Part shown: one piece after another, positions 44,813 to 53,758 of the stretch
Numbering within the stretch: position 1 is the stretch's first letter
Layout: each line of letters starts with the position of its first letter
Origin: Flavobacterium acetivorans
GTDB taxonomy: Bacteria > Bacteroidota > Bacteroidia > Flavobacteriales > Flavobacteriaceae
NCBI RefSeq assembly: GCF_020911885.1
Contig: NZ_CP087132.1
Location: 124,001-188,000 of the forward strand
Direction of reading: 5' to 3'
DNA: 64,000 bases
Position numbers and translations under genes: made by a program
The notes under the pieces: generated by a model
What the model was told of the DNA's origin: nothing
The model's input: only the letters and a program-made list of their open reading frames with translations
The model's database searches: none

Positions 44813-47800
44813 TCATTTTTTTATGATTTTTAGAAATATAGGTGTGTCCAAATATATTTTTATAATATAAATCCCAGCCGATTCATTTTCAAGGTTTAGC
44901 TGTACTTTTTGGCTTACTATAGGATAGCTTTTTTTAAAAATTAATTGAGAAGTTATGGTGTACAAATCTATAACAACTTTGTTTCTGGAGATAGGCAATG
45001 CAATTTCAAATATTCCGGTTGTTGGATTTGGGAATGATGAAATGGAACCTAATAAATCATCCATTCCCTTTGAATAAATTCCTTCACAGGGTTTAGCTGT
45101 TTTTACTTCTAACAAATCGCCTTGTTTTACATCAATCGAAAAAGTTGGGGATTGGGTTTCAAACTGCGCTACCCTATTTACAAAAATTTGGTAAGGGGCT
45201 GTCCCCTCAACTATTTCAACTGAAACTTTGTTTGAGGACATACTTAATTTTCCTGTCACAGTTGTGCCCTTTGTAATAACAATACTATAACATTGCTCAA
45301 ATTTTTTCCCTATAACCGTAATACAAACATTATAAATACCTGGGGCTAAATTTGAAACAGATAAGTTGTTATTAGTAAAATTATAACTTGTCCCATTTAT
45401 AGTGGCTACATAGTCATGTGTTTCAGCAGCATTTATAATTAGTTCCCCATTGTTTTTATTTGTACAAGTTTCGCCTTTTATCTCAATGTTAAAATTATTT
45501 GAAGGCAAAGTAAAGTCTTTCATTGGACTAACGGTTATCATTACTGTTACGATATTACTATCTGAATTACCATCATTTGCCTTATAGCTAAAGCTATCAG
45601 AAATAGTTTCAGAACCATTGTGAACATAACTGAATGTTCCGTTGTCATTCAATATCAAAGTTCCATTGCTCACCCCTGAAACCAGAATTGCTGTAAGGAT
45701 GTTATTTTCCGCATCAGTATCGTTTATCAGCACATTGGTTGAACCGCCAGCAAGAGTAGTAGCAGTGCCACCTTGTACAACAGTAATTTGGTCTGCAACA
45801 GCTATTGGCGCATCATTCACCGGACTAACAATTATTGTTACCGTAACGATATTACTATCTGAATTCCCATCATTTGCTTTATAGCTAAAACTATCCGAAA
45901 TAGTTTCAGAACCATCGTGAGTGTAAGAAAAAGTTCCGTTGCTATTCAATATCAAAGCTCCATTGCTTACATCAGAAACCAATATTGCCGTTAGTGCATT
46001 ATTCTCCGCATCGGCATCGTTTGTCAACACACTGCTTGCTCCACCAACAAGAGTTACAATAGTTTCTCCTTCGGCGACCGTAATTTGGTCTGCAACAGCT
46101 ATTGGCGTAACATTCACTGGACTAACGGTTATCATTACTGTTACGATATTACTATCTGAATTACCATCATTTGCCTTATAGCTAAAGCTATCAGAAGTAG
46201 TTTTAGAACCATTGTGAACATAACTGAATGTTCCATTACCGTTCAATATCAATGTCCCATTGCTAACCCCTGAAACCAGAATTGCTGTAAGGATGTTATT
46301 TTCCGCATCGGTATCGTTTATCAGCACATTGGTTGAACCGCCAGCAAGAGTAGTAGCGGTGCCACCTTGCACGACCGTAATTTGTTCTGCAACAGCTATT
46401 GGCGCATCATTGAGTGTTATTTTTCCGTCTTCCAAAGCTAAACTACTGATGTTTTGATTTGTGGTGTTACTTAAAATCACATTGGAATAAATAAAAGAAT
46501 AATTTCCGGAAACAAGATTGGAAGTCAAAGATACTGGGAAATTTATAATGGATTCGGTTCCTGCACTTAGGGATGAGTTAGAGAAGCTATATAACAATAT
46601 CCTATATTTATTTGCACTTAATAGAGAAGCTGACACATTAAAACCTCCGGACCTAGACGTAGTTGTGAGATTAGAGGACTGTAAGTCAAACCCCAAAGGC
46701 AACTCGACATCAAACTGAATAGCCCTTACCGCATCAGTATTCATTAGTAGAATCGAAAAATTATTTAATTGATTTTTAATACCCACCTGATTTTTAACCA
46801 TCAAATAATTGGGAGAAAAAATAGTGGACTGAACGTTTAGTATTTTTTGCAAATCAGGGCCGTTGTATCTAAAAGAAACCGTTTCCGAAAAAGAGCCTGT
46901 ATTAGTTGGCTTAAAACTAAGTGCTACCATTTTACTTGCTCCAGGCAAAATTTCAATGGGTAAAGACGCCTCTATCTCAATCTGACCCGAAGATTTAACA
47001 ATTGAATCTATTATTAGCAATGAAGAGCCTGTATTGTATAATGTTAGGTCACTTGTTCTTGATTCAGTAATAGGGACGTTTCCGTAAGACAGAGTGGCAT
47101 TGTCTATGGTAAGATTCGGTGAGTTAATTTGAACAAAACCGTTGAAAGAATCGGATTCAATATTACCCAAAGTAGCGTTTGAAAGAATTGGATTTGAAAT
47201 GTTCAAATTATAAGTCCCTGATGCTACTGCTGGTTTTAATTTGAATCGGAACAACTCTCCATCTTTTCCATTAAAATCTTTGTTTGAACTTGAATAGGCA
47301 ATAAACCGCAATGTGTTTCCATTTATAATAGAGGCACTAATGGTGTGTGCGTTAGACCGTTGTGATGGTATGATAGAATTATTCACATACGAGATATCGG
47401 CAGGGAGCAAAACATCAAATTGAAACCCATTAAAGAGCTCCATATTATTGACATAAACAGGGATTTCAATTTCTGTATTAATGACACCACTCCCGTTCCC
47501 GATATGGATTTCATTTACAGCATACACCGTTGCACTTAAATCAACAGTTCGAATGTTTCTGATGGGATCCGGATCATTATTTTGAAATCCTAGATTTAAC
47601 GTAGTATTTATTTTGGCAGTAGTGTTTAACCCAACCGTTATATTTTTAGTTTCGTTTGGACTAATGGTAATCGGATACGAATCAACAATAGTAAAGGGCG
47701 CAATCGTAGTATTTCCGTTAAGAACTAATGGGAGGTTACCGGTGTTTTGAATTGAAATTTGTTGTGTTGGGGTACTTCCGATTGGAACTCTACCAAAATT

Positions 47801-48292
47801 CAAACTAGTGGTCAAAAGGCTAAGTATTGACCCTTTTACCATAACATTTTGATTGATGCCCGAGATAAGTATCGCTGTACTAGTGGCAGAAGAACCCACA
47901 ACATTATTAAAACCACAATTAAAAGTACCAGGCAGCGTTTTAGACTTCATTTTAAGTCGCAGCAGTAAACCAGAGCCCGGATTTAGAACTGCATTGGATG
48001 TAGAGAAAATGATAACCCGAACTACCCCCGGCGAAGGGGTGCTTACCGAAAGGGAATGATTGGGAGCTGCACTGGTTAATTCATGTCCGCTGAGCAATGC
48101 AAAAGCAGTTGCGTTATAATTGATGTCAAATTGCAAAGCGGCAATATTATCCTGATTTTGCAATGAAACATTTAAATCAAAATCCGTGTTGGTTCCTACT
48201 TCAACAGCTTGAACGGAAAGCGTGTTTTGCGCATAGAATTTTAGAGGAGCGACCGTAAAAAAAGCAAGGAGTAAATATATTTTTAATTTCAT
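44813..48292 (-). CDS. scaffold-like protein: three cohesins, cadherin-like repeats, T9SS tail
   Basis: 1,159 residues. Signal peptide (MKLKIYLLLAFFTVAPLKFYAQ). Cohesin-like modules sit at about 22-150, 265-390 and 490-620 (for instance IAALQFDINYNATAFALLSG and VRAIQFDVELPLGFDLQ), alternating with two ASPM/HYDIN-like modules at about 155-260 and 390-490 (LNFGRVPIGSTPTQQISIQN; LSYGNVPITESRTSDLTLYN). Then come three 99-residue VCBS/cadherin-like repeats (about 620-920), an Ig-like part, and a T9SS type A sorting domain (SSFPNPTTGIFEIALP ... KVQLNLENESAGIYIIKI). It is predicted to be exported by the Por system and fixed on the cell surface. Its neighbour two bases away bears a dockerin, the partner module of cohesin. 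Confidence 0.87.
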   Translation of the reverse strand: MKLKIYLLLAFFTVAPLKFYAQNTLSVQAVEVGTNTDFDLNVSLQNQDNIAALQFDINYNATAFALLSGHELTSAAPNHSLSVSTPSPGVVRVIIFSTSNAVLNPGSGLLLRLKMKSKTLPGTFNCGFNNVVGSSATSTAILISGINQNVMVKGSILSLLTTSLNFGRVPIGSTPTQQISIQNTGNLPLVLNGNTTIAPFTIVDSYPITISPNETKNITVGLNTTAKINTTLNLGFQNNDPDPIRNIRTVDLSATVYAVNEIHIGNGSGVINTEIEIPVYVNNMELFNGFQFDVLLPADISYVNNSIIPSQRSNAHTISASIINGNTLRFIAYSSSNKDFNGKDGELFRFKLKPAVASGTYNLNISNPILSNATLGNIESDSFNGFVQINSPNLTIDNATLSYGNVPITESRTSDLTLYNTGSSLLIIDSIVKSSGQIEIEASLPIEILPGASKMVALSFKPTNTGSFSETVSFRYNGPDLQKILNVQSTIFSPNYLMVKNQVGIKNQLNNFSILLMNTDAVRAIQFDVELPLGFDLQSSNLTTTSRSGGFNVSASLLSANKYRILLYSFSNSSLSAGTESIINFPVSLTSNLVSGNYSFIYSNVILSNTTNQNISSLALEDGKITLNDAPIAVAEQITVVQGGTATTLAGGSTNVLINDTDAENNILTAILVSGVSNGTLILNGNGTFSYVHNGSKTTSDSFSYKANDGNSDSNIVTVMITVSPVNVTPIAVADQITVAEGETIVTLVGGASSVLTNDADAENNALTAILVSDVSNGALILNSNGTFSYTHDGSETISDSFSYKANDGNSDSNIVTVTIIVSPVNDAPIAVADQITVVQGGTATTLAGGSTNVLINDTDAENNILTAILVSGVSNGTLILNDNGTFSYVHNGSETISDSFSYKANDGNSDSNIVTVMITVSPMKDFTLPSNNFNIEIKGETCTNKNNGELIINAAETHDYVATINGTSYNFTNNNLSVSNLAPGIYNVCITVIGKKFEQCYSIVITKGTTVTGKLSMSSNKVSVEIVEGTAPYQIFVNRVAQFETQSPTFSIDVKQGDLLEVKTAKPCEGIYSKGMDDLLGSISSFPNPTTGIFEIALPISRNKVVIDLYTITSQLIFKKSYPIVSQKVQLNLENESAGIYIIKIYLDTPIFLKIIKK
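45522..46413 (-). repeat. three tandem 297-bp cadherin-like coding repeats
   Basis: The anchor TAATTTG followed by GTCTGCAACAGCTATTGGCG (GTTCTGC... in the first copy read on this strand) recurs at 45784, 46081 and 46378, exactly 297 bp apart. The outer two copies are nearly the same base for base, and the middle one is more diverged. Each encodes 99 residues. Confidence 0.9.
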
Positions 48293-48294
48293 TG

Positions 48295-51200
48295 TTATTT
48301 TTTAACAATTATTTTTTTAACAATACGGTCTTTCAGCTCTCCATTTCTTTCCACATCCATGACTAAGATGTATATGTTATTACTAAGGCTATTTAATTCC
48401 AGGTTTGCAGTGCTGTATCCCGAGGTGTTTTTAAAATGATTTTGATTCCATACTCTTTGTCCTAATAAGTCAAAAACACTGAATGTAACATTATCCATTT
48501 TTTCGGGCAGGTAATATTCTATATTTACGGTTCCGCTTGTTGGATTAGGAGACAAACTGGTAATTACAGAAAAATTAGTTTGCAAAGGAGCTATAATATC
48601 AGGAATCGCATTTTTATTGTATAATGCGTTTAGTTTGTTGCCATTTGGCATTCCGACTACTGCCTTATTAATATCAAGAAGCCCCACAATACCAGCATTT
48701 TTCGTCAATAATTTTGTCTTTCCAGCTGGGATAGCCAAACCATTAAAGCTATAAATCATAATTACTTTTTGGTTATCTTGTTGGTATGAAATCGATTCAA
48801 AACTAGTAATAGCATCTGATTTTGAATATACAAAATCCGTATTAAAAGCTAATTGTAGTCCGCCAATTGCGTGTTTTGATTCTACAAACAAATCATTCCC
48901 TTCCCAATACAACACGGCATCACCAACTGCCTCTTTGGAGTAATATGCAATTTTGTTTTTGGTAGATGCAATTCTTCCTGCCTTTGGATTTAAAATAATA
49001 TCAACGGTGCCCACGATATCCAATACATTGATAGATTGGTCTGCATTAACATCCGCCGCTTTGAAAATAAATGGGGTTGGGTTGTTACCCAAAATATAAT
49101 CTACGGACTGAACCAAATCCATCACGTTCACGCTTAAATCACCATTTCCGTCTCCAAGTTTAGAAGTTAGGGGACTCGAAGCCACAGTCATCGAATAATC
49201 GGTTTCCTCAAAACTGGTTCTAAGGATTTTGTATTTGTAGTAGTACGTTTTTCCTTCTAGGACATCAAAGTCAGTATAAGTTGGTGCATCAATAAGTGTT
49301 TGGTTAATCTTTACAGGTTCTGTAAATGTTCCGTTTGTATTTGCTTTGTAACGATACATATTGTAACCCAAAACATCTTCAAGAACAGTACCGGATGGTG
49401 CGTCCCAATCCAATGCAATCTTGCCCAGTCCGGGAGTGGCCCCAAAACCTACTGAGGCAGAGCCCGCACTTTGAACCAGCATATTAAACCTGTAATCCTC
49501 AACAGGGATGTCAAAATAATCCAAGTCTCTGGCTCCCTGTACTCGTATTCTGTTGATACCATCGGCAACACCTATTTTCACCTCGTGGGTTACGCTATAA
49601 ATTTTACCATCTGGCGACCAGGCACCTTTTTCTGAAATGATTTTTTGCGTGTAAGGTTCACGGACTCCGTAACTTATCTGGGGTGAATAATTGGTGTCCA
49701 TTGCTCTATTGAAATAAACTTTGAATTCATGATTTCCTATTCCAACTGGATCCATTTGCTCATACTCATCTTGGGAGTCTTTATCATTCACGAGTACTTT
49801 CCATACGATGCCGTGGTTTTCTTCATAAGGTATCTTGGAAATATTATTCATGTTCATTAATCCCGAAAATTTAGAATTATTTAATGCATCCTGGACTTCT
49901 CTTCTATATTTAGATATATCACTTGTTCCTAAATATGCAAAAATTGGATATGATGTTCCAGGATTTAGAACAGAAAAAGACACTGGGTTATGGAAAATAT
50001 TAATATCTTCATTATTTAGACTATTTGAATCCCCGCTTAATGTTAACCCCGCCCAATCTGAACCACCAAGTTGATCATTATTGATGATATTCATGTTTTT
50101 GAAAGAGTCTCTTTGATTTAAAAATGTATAAAATCTATTGTAGTATATATTAGATTTACTTATAAATGATTCACCAGAACTTGAAAAAATACTACTCGCA
50201 GAGCAATCATTTATTAATAGATTTGTACCTATAAGATTTCTAACTGATCCACTGTAATTTGAGAATAAATTATCGTAGGTATAATATGGAGTTCGATGTA
50301 TCCCTTCAATCCTCACAAATTCAAGAATTGATTTATTGACATTCCCACTATTAAAAAGGAAGCCTTCCCAACCATTATTTTCATTTTTAAAAACAATGAA
50401 GGCATCTTTTGTACCCATAGCTACTACTCGTGCATTATCAAAAACACTTATTTTCTTGCCATCTGCAATTTTCAGGACAGTCCCAGGAAGAATTGTAATT
50501 GTTGCATTCTCGGAAAAAATCACATTATCCGACACAAGATATTCTTTATCTGGGGTTAGGATCATATTCTGATTTATAACTCCAAATAAAAGGATTGAAT
50601 TCTTTACATTAATCACATATTCCGTAGAAGTCAAATAATCTTTATTTGGACCTGACCAAACTTTCAAATTAAACTTGATGTTGACATTATTGGCTACATT
50701 TGGGGCAATTTTTATTTTCAGTGATTTTGTTAAATCTTGGAGGCTTGCATAGGCTGTTATGGAACCAATGGTAATCTCACTTTCCATAATGGTCGCTTTG
50801 GTTTGGTCTTCAAATTCGGCAAATTCTATACCTACTCTCACATCATTTGTGGGTCCCCAGTAATTTTTTACTAAAGGCAAAATGTCGATTATTTCATTGG
50901 GTTCCAGAAAGCCATTCCCATTTTGACCGTCACTATTGTCTTTGTTAATAGCAGAAAGTATTTTTAATTCTGGAGTAGGCGTAACTTCAATCGCCGCTTT
51001 GAAGTTTACAAAGGATGCTGAAGTGTTTATCAAATTACCAAACAAGAGTTCTTTACTGTCATTTGGTTTTTGTTGTAAATATAATGCAATACCTCCGGAA
51101 ACTAAAGGAGCTGCCATAGAAGTACCCGTCAAAGAACGATAGCCTCCATCTGGTACCGTACTCATAATTCCTGAACCGGGGGCTTTTAATTCGTAATTTA

Positions 51201-52419
51201 ACAAATTAGGATATCCTGAAAATATCGATCCATCCTGATCATAGTTAGAGTATTTAGCAAGGTCTTGCACTCCTAAAACGAAAGAATACGCCCCTGGGTA
51301 AAAAGGCATACCCGGTAGTCCGTCATCACATCTACCAGGACCTATGCACAGTCCATTATTCCCAGCCGCCGCTACCAATACGCTGGTCGCATAGGCATTT
51401 TCCAATGCATTACGCATCGTTATGGATTCCACAAAAGAACCAAAACTCATGTTTATTATTTTTGCGCCATTATTACTGGCATATTGTATCGCCAATGCGA
51501 TAGTGCTGGCGTTACCCTCACCATTGCTTTGAAATACTTTCAAAGCCATCAGTTTTACATTCCATACCGCACCGGCAATACCAAGATTGTTTCCGCCAGC
51601 CGCACCAGCAATACCTGCCACGTGGGTTCCATGCATGTTATCATCTAGTGGTGCATTATCATTATTGATAAAATCCCAACCTCTAATATCATCAATAAAG
51701 CCATTACCATCATCATCATATCCTTCAATACCATTTAGTTCTTCCTTATTTATCCAAATATTGTCTTTCAAATCAGGATGATTGTAGTCTACTCCTGTAT
51801 CTAAAATAGCTATTGTTTGCGAACCATTACCCGTTCCATAAGTATCCCAAACTTCATTAATGTGTGTAGCTGAAATGTTCGATTGTTGGCTGTATAAAGG
51901 GTCATTTGGAGCGACAAGGGCAGCAGTGTTGTTTTTTAGTTTTTTTATTTCGTATTCAGTATAGATTTTAGAATCTACCGTAAAGTCATTTACACTAAAG
52001 GAATAATCCGGTTCGGCGTACTCTACACTTGGATTTTTTTTAAGATTTTCAGCAAGTGTCAAAACATTTTCTTGTTTGTCTTTTAAGTCCAATACGAAGG
52101 TATTTTTTAAAGAGTGAACTTCCTTCAATCGACTGTCTTTGAAATCAGTTTGTTTTCGCATCGTACTTTTCTCAACAGATTGCTGCGTAAACATTACTGT
52201 TGAACTCGAAACTTTACCTTCTATACCCAAAAGTTTACCTATGTTTTCACTTGTAGAACCAATACCTTTGCTGGTATAGGAAACCTTGGCGTTCACATTG
52301 TCTTTTAATTTTACTATGATCTTTCCAGGAACGAAGTTCATCATGTCTTGACGCGGATTGCGTTGCTGTGCCCAAATAAAAGGTGAAACCAATAGGAGTA
52401 GAAGTAAAGTTTTTTTCAT
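48295..52419 (-). CDS. S8 subtilisin-like protease with dockerin and T9SS tail
   Basis: 1,374 residues. Signal peptide (MKKTLLLLLLVSPFIWAQ); fervidolysin-like prodomain (about 30-140, FVPGKIIVKLKD ... VEYAEPDYSF); catalytic domain with Asp207 (AILDTGVDYNHPDL), His263 (MHGTHVAGIAGA), oxyanion Asn354 (AAAGNNG) and Ser434 (GTSMAAPLVSGG), all intact. After a beta-helix-like stretch and a FnIII region comes a type I dockerin at 1088-1145 with two calcium loops (DGNGDLSVNVMDL; DVNADQSINVLDI), a cohesin-like module at about 1148-1270 (IGGLQLAFNTDFVY), and a T9SS sorting domain (SLSPNPTSGTVNIEYYLP). It should be an active secreted protease. First gene of the island operon. Confidence 0.93.
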   Translation of the reverse strand: MKKTLLLLLLVSPFIWAQQRNPRQDMMNFVPGKIIVKLKDNVNAKVSYTSKGIGSTSENIGKLLGIEGKVSSSTVMFTQQSVEKSTMRKQTDFKDSRLKEVHSLKNTFVLDLKDKQENVLTLAENLKKNPSVEYAEPDYSFSVNDFTVDSKIYTEYEIKKLKNNTAALVAPNDPLYSQQSNISATHINEVWDTYGTGNGSQTIAILDTGVDYNHPDLKDNIWINKEELNGIEGYDDDGNGFIDDIRGWDFINNDNAPLDDNMHGTHVAGIAGAAGGNNLGIAGAVWNVKLMALKVFQSNGEGNASTIALAIQYASNNGAKIINMSFGSFVESITMRNALENAYATSVLVAAAGNNGLCIGPGRCDDGLPGMPFYPGAYSFVLGVQDLAKYSNYDQDGSIFSGYPNLLNYELKAPGSGIMSTVPDGGYRSLTGTSMAAPLVSGGIALYLQQKPNDSKELLFGNLINTSASFVNFKAAIEVTPTPELKILSAINKDNSDGQNGNGFLEPNEIIDILPLVKNYWGPTNDVRVGIEFAEFEDQTKATIMESEITIGSITAYASLQDLTKSLKIKIAPNVANNVNIKFNLKVWSGPNKDYLTSTEYVINVKNSILLFGVINQNMILTPDKEYLVSDNVIFSENATITILPGTVLKIADGKKISVFDNARVVAMGTKDAFIVFKNENNGWEGFLFNSGNVNKSILEFVRIEGIHRTPYYTYDNLFSNYSGSVRNLIGTNLLINDCSASSIFSSSGESFISKSNIYYNRFYTFLNQRDSFKNMNIINNDQLGGSDWAGLTLSGDSNSLNNEDINIFHNPVSFSVLNPGTSYPIFAYLGTSDISKYRREVQDALNNSKFSGLMNMNNISKIPYEENHGIVWKVLVNDKDSQDEYEQMDPVGIGNHEFKVYFNRAMDTNYSPQISYGVREPYTQKIISEKGAWSPDGKIYSVTHEVKIGVADGINRIRVQGARDLDYFDIPVEDYRFNMLVQSAGSASVGFGATPGLGKIALDWDAPSGTVLEDVLGYNMYRYKANTNGTFTEPVKINQTLIDAPTYTDFDVLEGKTYYYKYKILRTSFEETDYSMTVASSPLTSKLGDGNGDLSVNVMDLVQSVDYILGNNPTPFIFKAADVNADQSINVLDIVGTVDIILNPKAGRIASTKNKIAYYSKEAVGDAVLYWEGNDLFVESKHAIGGLQLAFNTDFVYSKSDAITSFESISYQQDNQKVIMIYSFNGLAIPAGKTKLLTKNAGIVGLLDINKAVVGMPNGNKLNALYNKNAIPDIIAPLQTNFSVITSLSPNPTSGTVNIEYYLPEKMDNVTFSVFDLLGQRVWNQNHFKNTSGYSTANLELNSLSNNIYILVMDVERNGELKDRIVKKIIVKK

Positions 52420-52809
52420 AATTAAGAATCAATTATAAGTAGAAATAAGGGCTTTTAATGTATAAATTGTATAAGCACTTTGTTTGGTCTAATCACCAAT
52501 AACTTATGTAAATTTCATGTTAAAAATTATATAATTATACAAATATAAACAATTAGGTTAACATTACTTTACGGCTTCCCACAAACGGTTGTTTTTTCGA
52601 ATCATTATTAGACATATTTCTAATATACTAGATAAAGCAGGATATTGATCTTATGGTTAATAAATTAATTTAAAAAACCATTTTGGAACTAAGGAGTGAG
52701 GAAAACAAGTGAGGAAAAGTATAAAAAACAATAAAAACCTATTTTTATTAAAAAGACAAACACCTAATAATCAAAGTGTTTACAAAATAAAAATTATCCA
52801 ATTTCAATT
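52420..52809 (-). other. promoter region of the island operon
   Basis: No gene. A minus-strand TATATTTG (52540-52547) fits a -7 box, giving a leader of about 120 bases for the protease mRNA. Two AGTGAGGAA motifs lie at 52695-52703 and 52708-52716, close to the right repeat. Confidence 0.5.
52540..52547 (-). promoter_or_regulatory. putative -7 box for the protease operon
   Basis: TATATTTG on the minus strand. No exact -33 TTG at the usual distance. Confidence 0.4.
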
Positions 52810-52856
52810 TTCATAACCCTGAGGTCACGGGTTCAACTCCCGTCTTCGCTACAAAA
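52810..52856 (+). repeat. attR-type 3' tRNA-Met fragment
   Basis: Exact 47-bp copy of the tRNA-Met 3' part. The 5' half is missing, so it cannot make a tRNA. It is followed by its own terminator-like hairpin (52857-52900: GGACAGATGAG ... CTCATTTGTTTGG and eight T), probably the original tRNA terminator before integration. Confidence 0.85.
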
Positions 52857-52933
52857 CCGGACAGATGAGAAAACAACTCATTTGTTTGGTTTTTTTTATT
52901 ATGTAAGTCATTGTTTATCAAAAAGATAACACT

Positions 52934-53160
52934 CTAAATCACATTAGTTCTTTGGGTTCGATATGTACTTCCGTCGAATTCCAGTTTTTCGGGATATATT
53001 GAACTTATTACGGAACGTTTAGTTTCAATATCTCCGTTTTTGTATAGTATTGATAAGTGAGTCAGCGCCTTTAAAGCGAGGTCAAGCTTATTTTTTATAT
53101 TTAATTCCTTTTGCTCAGCCATTTGTCTAGTCAATTCTTCCTCCAGCTCCTCACTGCGTC
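52934..53160 (-). pseudogene. C-terminal remnant of a serine recombinase
   Basis: About 66-75 codons with no proper start. The segment KRSVISSIYPEKLEFDGSTY followed by RT is the characteristic end of Bacteroidota large serine recombinases (usual form SIFPEKLxFxxNxYRT), preceded by a helical stretch (EELEEELTRQMAEQ). Catalytic and zinc-ribbon domains are absent. Its upstream end runs straight into an IS3 orfA in another frame, so the gene has been cut by a rearrangement. It lies just outside the right tRNA repeat. Confidence 0.6.
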
Positions 53161-53394
53161 TTTGAGCTTTTTTTCTAATTCGTGAATTTTTGCTTGCTCT
53201 GGAGTTTGTTTTAAATTTCCTTTTCCATGGAAACTTCCTTCTCCAAAGGTCTCAAATTCTTTGCGCCATTTATATAATTGTGGGGCTGTTATACCTAATT
53301 CTCTTGCATGCTCTGAAACATTGGTTCTGTCATAGCTCAGTTGAACTGCCTGTTCTTTAAAACTGGCATCATAAATTTTACGGACTTTTTTCAT
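53131..53394 (-). pseudogene. truncated IS3-family orfA (HTH transposase part)
   Basis: 87 residues. KVRKIYDASFKEQAVQLSYD, a LGITAPQLYKWRKEFE helix-turn-helix and HELEKKLKDA form the usual orfA N-terminus. After KKLKDA the frame is lost: the normal continuation (ERDILKKA-type) is replaced by VRSWRKN and a stop, at the join with the recombinase remnant. No orfB and no clear terminal inverted repeats are present, so it is a dead fragment. Confidence 0.75.
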
Positions 53395-53460
53395 AAGTTA
53401 AAATTAAGATTATTTCTTAACTTTCTGTGTAGGCTAAGTTAGCATGTCCAACTTTTCAAA

Positions 53461-53504
53461 GCATAGATATAGTACTGATATAGCATAGATATAGTACTGA
53501 TATA
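53461..53504 (+). repeat. two perfect 22-bp tandem copies
   Basis: The unit GCATAGATATAGTACTGATA plus TA is present twice without mismatch. Confidence 0.9.
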
Positions 53505-53758
53505 GAACAAATAGTGTATGACTGAACCATCAAAGCTAGCAACCAGCAATAAAACACTAAAGAAGAGCCAACCTAAGCACTAAAAAAACACCTATCGAAT
53601 TCCTGCAAAAAAAACACTTTAGACTGATAGGAATAATTAGAAAAACAGAAGCTTTTTAATCATAATTCAGAAGAAGGAGGAATGTTGAATTTTTTCTTCT
53701 TAGACTAACTAATAGTTATGCCTAATTGTTCTGGCTCCACATGTCTTTGCATTTATCC

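Larger units (their letters stand above)
43575..52856. mobile_element. tRNA-Met-integrated island (9.2 kb) carrying a protease/cohesin operon
   Basis: Bounded by an exact 47-bp direct repeat: the 3' part of the intact tRNA-Met (43575-43621) and its copy at 52810-52856. Both start at the anticodon loop TTCATAA, one of the standard crossover points for tyrosine integrases in tRNA genes. The left copy restores a full tRNA, and the right copy has no 5' half. The cargo is one minus-strand operon of three secreted proteins. No integrase, excisionase or replication gene lies between, so the element is decayed or was moved by a helper. I infer integration from the repeat geometry. Confidence 0.72.

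Noticed and set aside
44727..44816. 30-residue N-terminal extension of the island lipoprotein
   Set aside because: It would bury the lipoprotein signal sequence inside the chain; the ATGA overlap with the upstream stop is suggestive for coupling but the export signal favours ATG 44726.
52810..52856. Second tRNA-Met gene
   Set aside because: The acceptor 5' strand, the D arm and half the anticodon arm are missing; it is a fragment left by integration.
53131..53394. Functional insertion sequence
   Set aside because: Only the first part of orfA is present; orfB and terminal inverted repeats were not found.
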